Shown: piece by piece, positions 1 to 8,289 of the stretch
How the letters are laid out: every line of letters begins with the position of its first letter
Numbering within the stretch: position 1 is the first letter of the stretch
NCBI GenBank assembly: GCA_964369545.1
Contig: CAYJFA010000004.1
Coordinates: 62,001-126,000, forward strand
Length of the DNA stretch: 64,000 nucleotides
DNA from: BNWE01 sp964369545
GTDB lineage: Bacteria > Pseudomonadota > Alphaproteobacteria > UBA3830
Direction: 5' to 3'
Made by a program: the position numbers and the translations under genes
The notes under the pieces: model-generated
What the model saw: the letters and a program-made list of their open reading frames with translations, nothing else
Databases searched by the model: none
What the model was told of the DNA's origin: nothing

Positions 1-617
1 TTAATCCTGAATTAAATTCAAAATGGTTTGCGATTCCAGGATTATCGGCGGTAATAATTGCTTTAGTTTCCATCTTGCTTACTTCTCTTACAATATGCAG
101 AGAGTATGAGCAAGGCTCAATGGAGCTTTTGCTTTCTACTCCCATCGAATCTACTGAAATTATAGTAGGAAAAATACTGCCATACGCGGCGCTAGGATGG
201 ATCGGATTTTGTATCGTATATATTGCATCTAGATTTTTCTTCGGAGTGCCGTTTTCCGGTAGTCTATGGATATTACTTTTAGCAACTCTCATATTTATTT
301 TGGATTACCTTGCCATAGGATTATATATCTCTGTTACATCAAAACAACAGCAAATTGCTGTACAGCTTGCAATGCTGGTAGGATTATTACCAACCGCTCT
401 CTTATCAGGGTTTATATACCCCGTGGAATATATGCCGAATTTATTGCAGTATTTTACGATGATTTTTCCAGCACGTTGGTACGTGGAAATTACCAGATGC
501 GAGTTTTTAAAAGCGTCATCATTTACTGATCTGCTTCTACCGTTTTCCGCCATGATTCTTCAAGGAATCGTTGCCATGACAGCAGCTATTTCCAAATTTA
601 GAAAAACGTTAGAATAA
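1..617 (+). CDS. ABC-2 type transporter permease (5' end outside window)
   Basis: Membrane half of an ABC-2 exporter (YbhS/YbhR-like), probably exporting a drug or lipid; the substrate is unknown. The frame is already open at base 3 and ends with TAA at 615-617, so the N-terminus lies left of the window and the first internal Met (base 75) is not the start. The visible protein opens with an NPEL motif and a membrane segment, then the cytoplasmic loop REYEQGSMELLLSTPI that is typical of ABC-2 permeases, then about four more hydrophobic segments. A second permease follows after 31 bp and a TolC-like gene after that, which is the layout of a tripartite efflux system. The ATPase and adaptor would be expected upstream, out of view. 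Confidence 0.88.
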   Translation, partial: NPELNSKWFAIPGLSAVIIALVSILLTSLTICREYEQGSMELLLSTPIESTEIIVGKILPYAALGWIGFCIVYIASRFFFGVPFSGSLWILLLATLIFILDYLAIGLYISVTSKQQQIAVQLAMLVGLLPTALLSGFIYPVEYMPNLLQYFTMIFPARWYVEITRCEFLKASSFTDLLLPFSAMILQGIVAMTAAISKFRKTLE

Positions 618-648
618 AGGCCATAATTATCGTACTAGGAGTAGTAAA

Positions 649-1746
649 ATGAGATTATTTGGATTCATAAAAAAAGAACTTATACAAATGTTTCGCAATC
701 CTATTATGGTTGTCGCTATTTTTATCATGCCGCTTGTACAGGCTGTATTAATAAGTTTTGCTTTAAACAATGAACCAAGAAATATAAAATTAGCGATGGA
801 TTGCAATGCAAATGATGTCGTCATGCAAAGCATATATAATAAATCTATTGCATCCGGATGGTTTAAGAAAGCTGATCATACACAAGAACCTGCTTTTAGA
901 GCGATTCAAACAGGAAAAGCTGATGTAGCGATTATCGCTCCGGATGGCGGTTTTACCAAATCGGTAGGGAATAAAGAGCCAAAATTACAAGTACTCATAG
1001 ATGCGACAAATGTAATCAAAGCGCAATCTATAGAAGCATATGTAAAAGCAATAGTCACCTCATCGATATTGGATAGCAAGCTTCTCCCTATGAGTAATCA
1101 TTCCGCTATATCATTTGAAAGACGTATTCTTTTTAATCCTGAGATGAATTCAACATATTTCTTATTTCCTTTTTTGATTGTTGTGATAGTAACTGCTTCG
1201 ATATTGAGCTTAACATGCATATCCATAACAAAAGAAAAAGAAACGGGAACTATAGAAACTCTTATTTCCGCTCCTATAAAAAACTATCATATAATTCTCG
1301 GAAAAATGATTCCGTATATTGGAATTGGATTTGTTAATTTAATCACTATTTTGATATTCGGCATGATTGTATTTGGAGTCCCATTTAGAGGAAGCTTTGC
1401 TCAATTTACAATTTTATTTTTCGTTTTCGCGTTCGCGATCTCTATTTTCGGAGTGCTTCTCTCGACATTTTGTAAAACTCAGCAACAGGCTATGTTAGGA
1501 ATGATGATATTTTTATTTCTGTCATTGATGCTTTCCGGCGGCATGGGAGCGATTGAAAATATGCTACCATTTTTAAGATGTATTTCTTATGCGCTGCCTC
1601 TGTCCCATTATACGTCTTTGGCTAGAAATATTTTATTGAAGGGAAGCGATTTGTACAACTTTCTATATCAAGCACTTGCAATATTAATATTTGGAATTAT
1701 TACATCGGTTTTTGCGGTAAAAAGGTTTAAGGCTACTCTAAATTAG
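649..1746 (+). CDS. ABC-2 type transporter permease (YbhR-like)
   Basis: Second integral membrane subunit of the same exporter. The 365-residue protein has one N-terminal membrane segment (about residues 18-38), a large extracytoplasmic domain (about 40-170) and five C-terminal hydrophobic segments. The loop KEKETGTIETLISAPI after the second segment matches the REYEQGSMELLL loop of the preceding gene, so the two are paralogous half-permeases that probably pair as a heterodimer. An AGGAG ribosome site lies just upstream of the ATG. The gene sits 31 bp after the first permease and 10 bp before the TolC-like gene, so the three are probably one operon. The family call is firm; the substrate cannot be read from the sequence. 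Confidence 0.9.
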   Translation: MRLFGFIKKELIQMFRNPIMVVAIFIMPLVQAVLISFALNNEPRNIKLAMDCNANDVVMQSIYNKSIASGWFKKADHTQEPAFRAIQTGKADVAIIAPDGGFTKSVGNKEPKLQVLIDATNVIKAQSIEAYVKAIVTSSILDSKLLPMSNHSAISFERRILFNPEMNSTYFLFPFLIVVIVTASILSLTCISITKEKETGTIETLISAPIKNYHIILGKMIPYIGIGFVNLITILIFGMIVFGVPFRGSFAQFTILFFVFAFAISIFGVLLSTFCKTQQQAMLGMMIFLFLSLMLSGGMGAIENMLPFLRCISYALPLSHYTSLARNILLKGSDLYNFLYQALAILIFGIITSVFAVKRFKATLN

Positions 1747-1756
1747 GAGAATAACA

Positions 1757-3073
1757 ATGAAAATTATAATAACTCTGATGTTAATTTTTATCCCTATCAA
1801 TCTCGTGGCAGAAGATAAAGTGCCAACAAGTCACAAAGTAACAAAAGAAAATCAGATAGATGAAGGTACTTTGGAAGAGGTTATAGCGCTTGTTTTTAGA
1901 CATAATCCCAAAATACTTGCTAAAAGAGAACAGCTGAGATCCATAGAAATGTTGGAAAAACAGGCTTATAGCGGTTATTTACCAAGAATTGATATATATG
2001 GCGGAGTTGGGACAGAACATAGAAATTATAAATCCACGTTTGTTCCAAATTCATATACAGAAGATGTTGCACCTCATCGTATTGGCATAAAAGCTAATAT
2101 AAATTTGTATGAAGGAGGAAAGACAGAAAGTAATATTAAAATAGCTAAAAATAAAAAATTGGCTGAATCATATGCATTAAAAGATGAAGAACAATCTATA
2201 TGCATGCAGGCAATAGAAGTTTATTTAAGCTATCTTAATTCCATAAAAATACTGGATTTAAAAAAGAATAATAAATTCATAATGCAGGCGCACTATAGAG
2301 AATGTAAAGATAGAGTGTCATTAGGTAGAGGAACATCAACTGATATAGCGCAATCGGAAGCAAGATTATCAAGAGCTGATTCTCAACTTATTTTCTCAGA
2401 AATAACATATAAGAATATTTGTGAACGTTTTTATAGAATTGTTGGAAGGATGCCGAAAAAATTAAAATCATTGGATACATCAAAAATAGAAAAGTTTATG
2501 CCATATTCTTTAGAGGAAGCTGAAAACATTGCTATTAGTAATCATCCAAAACTAAAACAGCTGATGTATTTAAAAAAAATAGCAGAGGAAAGTGTGGTTT
2601 TAGCAAAAAGCGGATTAATGCCTAAGGTAGATGTCAGTGTTTCAGCCATTCATCAAAAAAAAGATATGATGTTAAATAGATTAAGCAAGTGCCAAGCAGA
2701 GCTGACTGTTACTGTTCCTGTATATGAGGGTGGAGTGTCAGGTTATAAGGCGCAAGAAGCAAATCATCAGGTATTAATGTATATAAATGATCTAGAAAAC
2801 ACAAAGAGAGAGATATTGGAAGCAGTTAGATATTCATGGAATGAAATACAAAGAAATAGATCAGAAATAATAAGCGTTAAACTACAAGTAAACGCCAATA
2901 AAAAAGCCTTAGATGGTGTAAAAGATGAGTCTATTAATGGATCTAGAACCACTCTAGATGTGCTTAATGCTGAGCAAGAATTGCTGGATACCAAAGTAGA
3001 CTTATCACATGCAGAACACGATTTAATAAAGGCATATTTTGCTTTATTGCGGGCTATTGGAAGATTATCATAA
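1757..3073 (+). CDS. TolC-family outer membrane efflux protein
   Basis: Outer-membrane channel of a tripartite exporter or type I secretion system. The 438-residue protein starts with a signal peptide (about residues 1-18), followed by long amphipathic helices with the twofold internal repeat of TolC proteins. Each half has a strand region ending in an EGGK or EGGV turn (about residues 115 and 328). The C-terminal ARSTLDVLNAEQELL-type motif appears here as SRTTLDVLNAEQELL. The start is supported by TAGGAG 9 bp upstream. It is the last gene of the run with the two ABC-2 permeases and presumably forms their outer-membrane exit. TolC family is secure; assignment to true TolC is not. Confidence 0.9.
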   Translation: MKIIITLMLIFIPINLVAEDKVPTSHKVTKENQIDEGTLEEVIALVFRHNPKILAKREQLRSIEMLEKQAYSGYLPRIDIYGGVGTEHRNYKSTFVPNSYTEDVAPHRIGIKANINLYEGGKTESNIKIAKNKKLAESYALKDEEQSICMQAIEVYLSYLNSIKILDLKKNNKFIMQAHYRECKDRVSLGRGTSTDIAQSEARLSRADSQLIFSEITYKNICERFYRIVGRMPKKLKSLDTSKIEKFMPYSLEEAENIAISNHPKLKQLMYLKKIAEESVVLAKSGLMPKVDVSVSAIHQKKDMMLNRLSKCQAELTVTVPVYEGGVSGYKAQEANHQVLMYINDLENTKREILEAVRYSWNEIQRNRSEIISVKLQVNANKKALDGVKDESINGSRTTLDVLNAEQELLDTKVDLSHAEHDLIKAYFALLRAIGRLS

Positions 3074-3419
3074 TTATAGAAGACTATATTTATAATTCTG
3101 AGATATAACGGATTATGTGTACATAATAGTCATATACTGGAAATATTGTTATAGAAAACTTCCATGTAAATTTTTAATGAGTGCAAAGGCGTAGCAATTA
3201 ATAAACCTAATTAATTGGCATATACATAAAAATGTATTCGACGCTTAGATCAAATCTCGATTAATAAAACTTAGCTTATTATTAGATTCATATAGCGATA
3301 TTTTTTGTTATGTCATCGCTGTCATAGTAGAGCCATTCTTCAATATCTCTAATTGTTGAATGCATTTTTTCTGTTTTATAGTCTTTAATTTTAGAGGCTT
3401 TATCTTTTTTGAAACTTTA

Positions 3420-3460
3420 TCTGACTTTTTTGAGTTTTTTACATTTTCAAAAAAGTCAGA
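3420..3460. repeat. 14-bp perfect inverted repeat (hairpin)
   Basis: TCTGACTTTTTTGA at 3420-3433 is the exact reverse complement of 3447-3460, with a 13-base T-rich loop. It lies between two convergent genes and could act as a terminator, although there is no T run directly after the stem on the plus side. Confidence 0.6.
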
Positions 3461-3543
3461 ATTACAACGAATTTCTATACCCTATTTCCACTTTTAAGTG
3501 TTTCTTTGTTTCAATATGTTACCGCAACTAAAGCTCTGTTTTT

Positions 3544-3632
3544 GAGGGATATTCGCTACCCAGCAAGCGTTTCTCAAAACTAACATTGTATAACTTTTGA
3601 TAAAAATCCCGCAAATGTCTCTAGTAGAAAAC
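3544..3632. repeat. Diverged intergenic repeat, copy 1
   Basis: Aligns without gaps to 10596-10686 in the same orientation. By my manual count 63 of 80 bases match, from GGATATTCGCTACCCAGCAA onward. Mismatches show no clear codon periodicity, which favours a non-coding or long-dead element, perhaps the end of a lost mobile element. Confidence 0.6.
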
Positions 3633-3648
3633 ACAATTAAATAAAAAA

Positions 3649-4827
3649 TTATTTTTTACCCAATGCTGATGTTTCACCCAGTTGGTCAGTTATTAATTTA
3701 ACTCCTTTTTCTTTTGCTATATTTTTGAGTTGAACTTGAAAACTTTCTGGGAGGTTATCTGGCATATTAGCTTCTTGTAATAATTCTTTTGCGCATAATC
3801 TTGCAGTAGTTTCATCTGGAAAGCGAATTCCTGTTAAATTTAATTCTCCTAAGAAGCCTTTTGGTAATTGTTTTAGCTTTTGTATTAAAAAATAATAATC
3901 ATGAAAAAACCGCTCAGTAGGCTTTGTTGGCGCTAAAAAAAGCGCGGAATTATAAGAAAGATCAACTGTTAGAGAATGAGTACTAGCCTTTTTGTTGAGT
4001 ATTGTAAAAACCGCTTTAAGGCTTGATCTAGTTAATTTATTTCCAGAAAAATTAATATATTCTAGTGAAGCTAAAGGTGTTAAAAGACCAATGATGGAAA
4101 CAGCTTGATCATCATATAGTTCGTTATTGCAATAACTTATATCTCTAATATTAGGAGAATTTTTTAACAGATAGTAAAAAAACTTGTGCAAATTTAAATT
4201 TATTATCGTATCTTTTTGTGTCTCTTTTCTTTTTTGGAAATCCGTTTTGAAGCAATAAGATATGTCTATTAGCTCTAGTTTTTGAGTAGAAATCTTTTTA
4301 AGTTGTTCAAACTTTAATTTTTTTTCTTTTAAAACGTTTGTATGAGTTATATGTATTCTTTCAAGATTTGTAAAGTGAATCATAAACTCCGCTATCATCT
4401 CTAAGGGCTCATTAGTAAAAATGTGTGCGTGCAAAACCCAAAGTGAGCATATATTTTCAGGTGGAATAGTAAAAATACTGTTCATGAGAAGTTTAAATTT
4501 TTCTCTAGGCATCGTCTCAAAATTAGATAAAATAAAGTTACCATCTATAGTCAAACGATACTGGGGACATTCTGGCTTTTTCAACGTTTCTAAAATCTCT
4601 TCAATTTTGGTTTGTGGAAATTTAATTTCAATTAGTTGTTGTTGCTTATTAGGTGGGGAACTTTTACTTGGAGTATCAGGCGATGAAAATAAGGGATGCT
4701 TATTTGGTGCCTTTTGCATGTCACCGGGATTCGGAAGTGTCATGGCGCTCTTCTGATGATTCATAGCGCTCAAATGGCTATAAAAACCCATACAAACTAG
4801 TATTAATATCGACATAAATTTTTTCAT
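3649..4827 (-). CDS. Exported leucine-rich-repeat protein, possible effector
   Basis: I recognise the fold type but no named family. The 392-residue protein has a signal peptide (about residues 1-21, ending SHLSAM), a Pro/Ser/Lys-rich linker (about 25-62) and, between about 200 and 330, leucine-rich repeats of the ribonuclease-inhibitor style, such as LEYINFSGNKLTRSSL and LTVDLSYN. Such exported LRR proteins in symbionts and pathogens often contact host proteins; that role is inferred here. A TAGGAG ribosome site precedes the ATG. It stands alone, flanked by long non-coding stretches. Its signal peptide resembles those of three other exported proteins at 7.7-10.3 kb. Confidence 0.7.
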   Translation of the reverse strand: MKKFMSILILVCMGFYSHLSAMNHQKSAMTLPNPGDMQKAPNKHPLFSSPDTPSKSSPPNKQQQLIEIKFPQTKIEEILETLKKPECPQYRLTIDGNFILSNFETMPREKFKLLMNSIFTIPPENICSLWVLHAHIFTNEPLEMIAEFMIHFTNLERIHITHTNVLKEKKLKFEQLKKISTQKLELIDISYCFKTDFQKRKETQKDTIINLNLHKFFYYLLKNSPNIRDISYCNNELYDDQAVSIIGLLTPLASLEYINFSGNKLTRSSLKAVFTILNKKASTHSLTVDLSYNSALFLAPTKPTERFFHDYYFLIQKLKQLPKGFLGELNLTGIRFPDETTARLCAKELLQEANMPDNLPESFQVQLKNIAKEKGVKLITDQLGETSALGKK

Positions 4828-5628
4828 AATTACTCCTATAAAATATTATAATTAGAAGATGATCGTTAATCAGACTGTGCGTGAAAATTTTTTTCTCACA
4901 GTTAAAACTGATTAATTAATGCATCTCAAAAATAGCTTATAATATAAATTAATACACTTCAATACTTTTTTTGCTTGTGCAAAAAGTGTTCTTTTACGAA
5001 TATGAAATTGAGAATGTATATTTATTATTTGTCAATGAAGTTGGTGATATTTAAAAACCGATATTCATGAAAATTAGAATCGCTTAATAAGAATCATGGT
5101 ATGAGCAGTCATTATAAGAGTTATTATTTAATGCTTACAGTGATTACTATTATTTTTCCTTTAGTATTTGTTAAATCGCCGCGATATCTCATGTATTTTA
5201 AAAACACAACAATGAGCTGTATTAATAATATTATACTAGTTCATGCATACCAATTCTAAATGTTCTAAAAATGTAGCTCGAACAATTTATAAACTTAAAA
5301 CGATTTACAAACCTTAAGTTGAAAGTGCTTGCATAAAAATTATAGTCATTTTTATCTTTTGGAATTGGTGATATACTTATTATTAACTAATTGTATTTAT
5401 AAAGGAAAATCTTAAAGCGTTCATTTGTAATTCTTACTTTACTTAAGAATAGTAATAAATATAAAAAATTACATTTTTTCATATTTATATGGATATTTTT
5501 TATTACATATAAATATTTATTAATATTTTATAATATAATAAAATACACATATCCATAAAACAATACATATTTTAAAAAAACGTATTACATATTATTATTA
5601 AGTACTTGTTAGTATTGTGTGAGGGTAA
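4828..5628. other. Very AT-rich gap upstream of the AlpA-like gene
   Basis: No gene seen. A possible sigma-70 promoter on the plus strand (TTGAAA 5319-5324, 16-base spacer, TATAGT 5341-5346) lies 280 bp before the AlpA-like ATG. A 9-bp inverted repeat, TATGGATAT (5488-5496) and ATATCCATA (5549-5557), could be an operator pair for that regulator. Confidence 0.45.
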
Positions 5629-5826
5629 ATGATACAAAAATCGGACCTTTTGACTGCTAAGGAAGTTATGTCAAAATTAAGAATTTCGCGCGATACGCTA
5701 CAGCGATGGATAAGAGAAAATCGATTGCCGCCACGTGTGAAAATAGGTTCTCGAAATCTTTGGAAATCGAGTGATATAGAGGATTATATAGAATCTAAAA
5801 TACAAAGAAATATAGTTAATTATTAA
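5629..5826 (+). CDS. AlpA/excisionase-like helix-turn-helix protein
   Basis: Small DNA-binding protein of 65 residues. Residues 8-55 form a MerR-type winged helix-turn-helix (helix_turn_helix_17): LLTAKEVMSKLRISRDTLQR followed by WIRENRLPPRVKIGSRNLW and a C-terminal helix DIEDYIESK. This is the pattern of AlpA and phage excisionases, which control or assist integrase reactions. GAGGG lies 6 bases before the ATG. There is no integrase next to it; the following 830 bp hold only decayed sequence, so it is probably the survivor of a lost prophage or genomic island. Family assignment is good; partner and target sites are unknown. Confidence 0.8.
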   Translation: MIQKSDLLTAKEVMSKLRISRDTLQRWIRENRLPPRVKIGSRNLWKSSDIEDYIESKIQRNIVNY

Positions 5827-6657
5827 AAAACTGCTTAAGTAGTCGCTTCTTTAAAATGCATAACTCATTAGTAATTAAAAAAATGTGCTAAACTAGAATA
5901 GAAATAAATAGCTTTATTGCGCCTGTGTGATAGGTGTGATTTTTAAGAATTTGACAAAATTACAGATCAAGAAATTCTCAGTTGATAACATTACAATTAC
6001 CGAACATAAATTTGACTACAGAGGAGTTAATGTGTTTTAGGGGGATTTTCGTTTATAAATATCGGACAGCTGTCAGTTACGGTTTCACACTGATCCTAAT
6101 ATAAAACATTTGTATATCTCTACAAAAATTAACGACTTTATTAATATTGATGTTAGATAATAAATTGTTTGGTCGAATGAAGGGGATTTGCGAAATTCCT
6201 GATTTGCAGTCGTAATGCTAGTGCTTGTAATTGGTTCTAGTCATTGTAGAGAACAAAGTAGAAGAAAATATCGTGCTGGATCAAGTAGTGGTGCCACTGT
6301 GTTAGATCATTAGCAACATGACAAGATTAAAGGTAAGTTATAGATCCGACGGAAAAAAGATAGTTTTCATTATGACGCAATTATGACGCAGCGCATTGGA
6401 TAAAAAAATTGAGGCAATTTATTGGTAATAAATCAATTACAGAAAACAAAATTCCAGGCTTACATGACATTGGAACGTCTGCAATAATGGAGAAATCGAA
6501 AGTTCCAAACTACGTCAGGGTTTCATTGAGTTGGTAGCGGTAGATATTACAAGAGGGTATCGTTTTCCAAACTGTTTCTGGGTCTCTCGCTACTCCAGTA
6601 AATTTTGACGAATTTGGAGCAAATGCGTAAGTAGAATTGACAAACAAAAAGTCGAGA
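5827..6657. other. Decayed non-coding stretch
   Basis: No intact gene. The longest suggestive open run is 6376-6534 on the plus strand (53 codons, no start, ended by TAG). Other short open runs in different frames suggest a degraded gene, possibly the missing integrase, but I could not identify it. Confidence 0.4.
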
Positions 6658-7386
6658 TTAATTAGCATCTTTTGGCAATTTTAATCTAATAGCGTTTTCA
6701 TCAGCTTCATTTGGATTTAGGAATGCTTTTGTTTTTTGTAGTGTTTCGGTCGCGTCTTGAAAACTAGACCAATCAATGGAATTCGTATATTTTTGAGCGA
6801 AATCCAAAGTTTTAAAAAGAGCTTCTGTATATCCTGAATTGGTTAAAGCTCTCAATGCTGATAAATAATTGTTTCTGTAGATTATAGATATGATAATACG
6901 CTGCTCTCTATTTGCTACTAACTCTGTATTCATCATTATCCTTCCTACACGACCGTTGCCATCATAAAACGGGTGAACTTCTGAAATCATAAACATCATG
7001 AATACTGCTCTACCAAATGCCGTATCTATTTTTTGATAAATCTCAAACCCTTGCCTTAAAGTTCCCACAACGTTTTCTAGACTTACAAAAATAGTGGAAC
7101 CAGCTTGATTTTGTATTTTTTTAAATTCGCCAGGAAAATTATCTTTTTTCCAACTCATAACTATCGAGGGTCTTTGCTGTAAATTTTCTAGGAAATATTC
7201 GAAACTTTTGTATCGAATCGACATTAACATACCGTTAGAAACCACTTTGAACGTTCCTAGTATGCCGTGAGCATCTTCAAAACGAGTAATCGGAATATAA
7301 TTTTCAAATACTATATTTCTGACTTCGTCTATTGAAAATTCTGTCTCTTCAATAAAATTAGAAAAGTATGCTTCGTAAAAATACAA
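6658..7386 (-). CDS. Fic-domain protein, N-terminally truncated
   Basis: Fic proteins usually transfer AMP from ATP to target hydroxyls. The 242-residue protein keeps the whole catalytic core with the motif HPFYDGNGRVGR at residues 138-149 (His138 catalytic, last Arg binding phosphate). Near the N-terminus S9-NFI-E13 followed by E-T matches the inhibitory helix S-x-x-x-E-G/N, but the usual Gly-Asn is Glu-Thr. In related proteins about 200 residues precede this helix; here a stop codon at 7393-7395 and a weak TTG start leave almost nothing. It is therefore probably a truncated gene, or a short class in which the regulatory N-terminus is gone. It is the last gene of the minus-strand exported-protein cluster, but has no signal peptide. 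Confidence 0.75.
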   Translation of the reverse strand: MYFYEAYFSNFIEETEFSIDEVRNIVFENYIPITRFEDAHGILGTFKVVSNGMLMSIRYKSFEYFLENLQQRPSIVMSWKKDNFPGEFKKIQNQAGSTIFVSLENVVGTLRQGFEIYQKIDTAFGRAVFMMFMISEVHPFYDGNGRVGRIMMNTELVANREQRIIISIIYRNNYLSALRALTNSGYTEALFKTLDFAQKYTNSIDWSSFQDATETLQKTKAFLNPNEADENAIRLKLPKDAN

Positions 7387-7395
7387 CGAATTTTA

Positions 7396-7728
7396 TTTAG
7401 TTTGACGTTATAGCGAATATTTGGAGATATTGCCTCGATATCCCTATATAATGAAACAACTCCACTCTCTTTGCATCGAAAGGATATCCTGATTTACGGT
7501 CCATAATTTCTCTCAGTAACCTCAGCTCAAGGATAAAGAAGGAGATAATTGATGGCTACGTGCCGAAGCGCTTGAGCGTGCAGAAAATTACAAACTACAA
7601 ATCTCCGTTATGCTGAAATGAGCAGGAATCATGGTTCTTTGCTTAGTACAATAATCTACAAGAATGCCTCAAAAGACTGCAAACCTGTGCGTCAACCGTA
7701 AATGTACAAGGTTTCTAAAGCCAACATA
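7396..7728. other. Gap between Fic gene and exported hypothetical
   Basis: No gene seen. The missing N-terminal region of the Fic protein is not recognisable here in any minus-strand frame. Short open runs on both strands suggest old coding sequence of unknown origin. Confidence 0.4.
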
Positions 7729-8277
7729 CTAGTTACTATCTTCATCAGAAGATCCACTCTCGCTATCAATCAACTCATCAACAGTCGTAATTCTGCCCAT
7801 TAAAACATCAATCAACTCTCTTTTAAACAGAGCTTCTTTTTTCGCAACATTTTTCCCTAGCCTATGGTCGGTTCGAATTTGCATCAGATCTCCCGTTAAA
7901 GTGTCTCTCAACCCAAAACTGCTCCATGTAATTCTTTGTGATAGTAATGGATTAGAGGGCATAATATCCATTTTTTTCACCATTTCAATAAGAATATCAA
8001 TGGCCTCCGATAACACTTCTATCTTTTCCCTGTCAAAACCTGATAAAACCAGTTCAACATATAACATTCTTGGGGTATAAAAACATTCTTCCGTCCTATT
8101 TTTAAATTCCTTGGTTAAAGAAAACAGCTCGCTGTCGACACCACTCTGTCCAAGAGCTGTATCCATATGAAGACGCTCAATCCTAGCAAGTCTTTCTGAT
8201 TCTTCCATAGATTGCCTCATACAAACACAACTATCAAACATCGCAAACACCATCATTGATATAAAAATTTTTTTCAT
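7729..8277 (-). CDS. Hypothetical exported protein
   Basis: No family recognised. The 182-residue protein has a signal peptide (about residues 1-19, ending SCVCM). The rest is mostly helical and charged, with a very acidic C-terminal tail (SESGSSDEDSN). GAGGTG 5 bases before the ATG makes a good ribosome site. It begins only 12 bp after the stop of the broken deaminase-like gene, on the same strand, so the two were probably cotranscribed. By position it could be an immunity or partner protein of that toxin-like gene, but nothing in the sequence itself shows this. Alternatively it is an independent exported effector. Confidence 0.65.
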   Translation of the reverse strand: MKKIFISMMVFAMFDSCVCMRQSMEESERLARIERLHMDTALGQSGVDSELFSLTKEFKNRTEECFYTPRMLYVELVLSGFDREKIEVLSEAIDILIEMVKKMDIMPSNPLLSQRITWSSFGLRDTLTGDLMQIRTDHRLGKNVAKKEALFKRELIDVLMGRITTVDELIDSESGSSDEDSN

Positions 8278-8289
8278 AATAACACCTCA

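Larger units (their letters stand above)
3074..3648. other. Non-coding gap between tolC-like gene and LRR gene
   Basis: No convincing gene on either strand. It contains a 14-bp perfect inverted repeat (3420-3460) and one copy of a diverged repeat (3544-3632) that recurs near 10.6 kb. An AT-only hairpin (3072-3097) follows the TolC-like stop but lacks a T tract. Confidence 0.6.

Noticed and set aside
3072..3097. Hairpin after the TolC-like gene as a terminator
   Set aside because: A 7-bp AT-only stem with no T tract; too weak to call.
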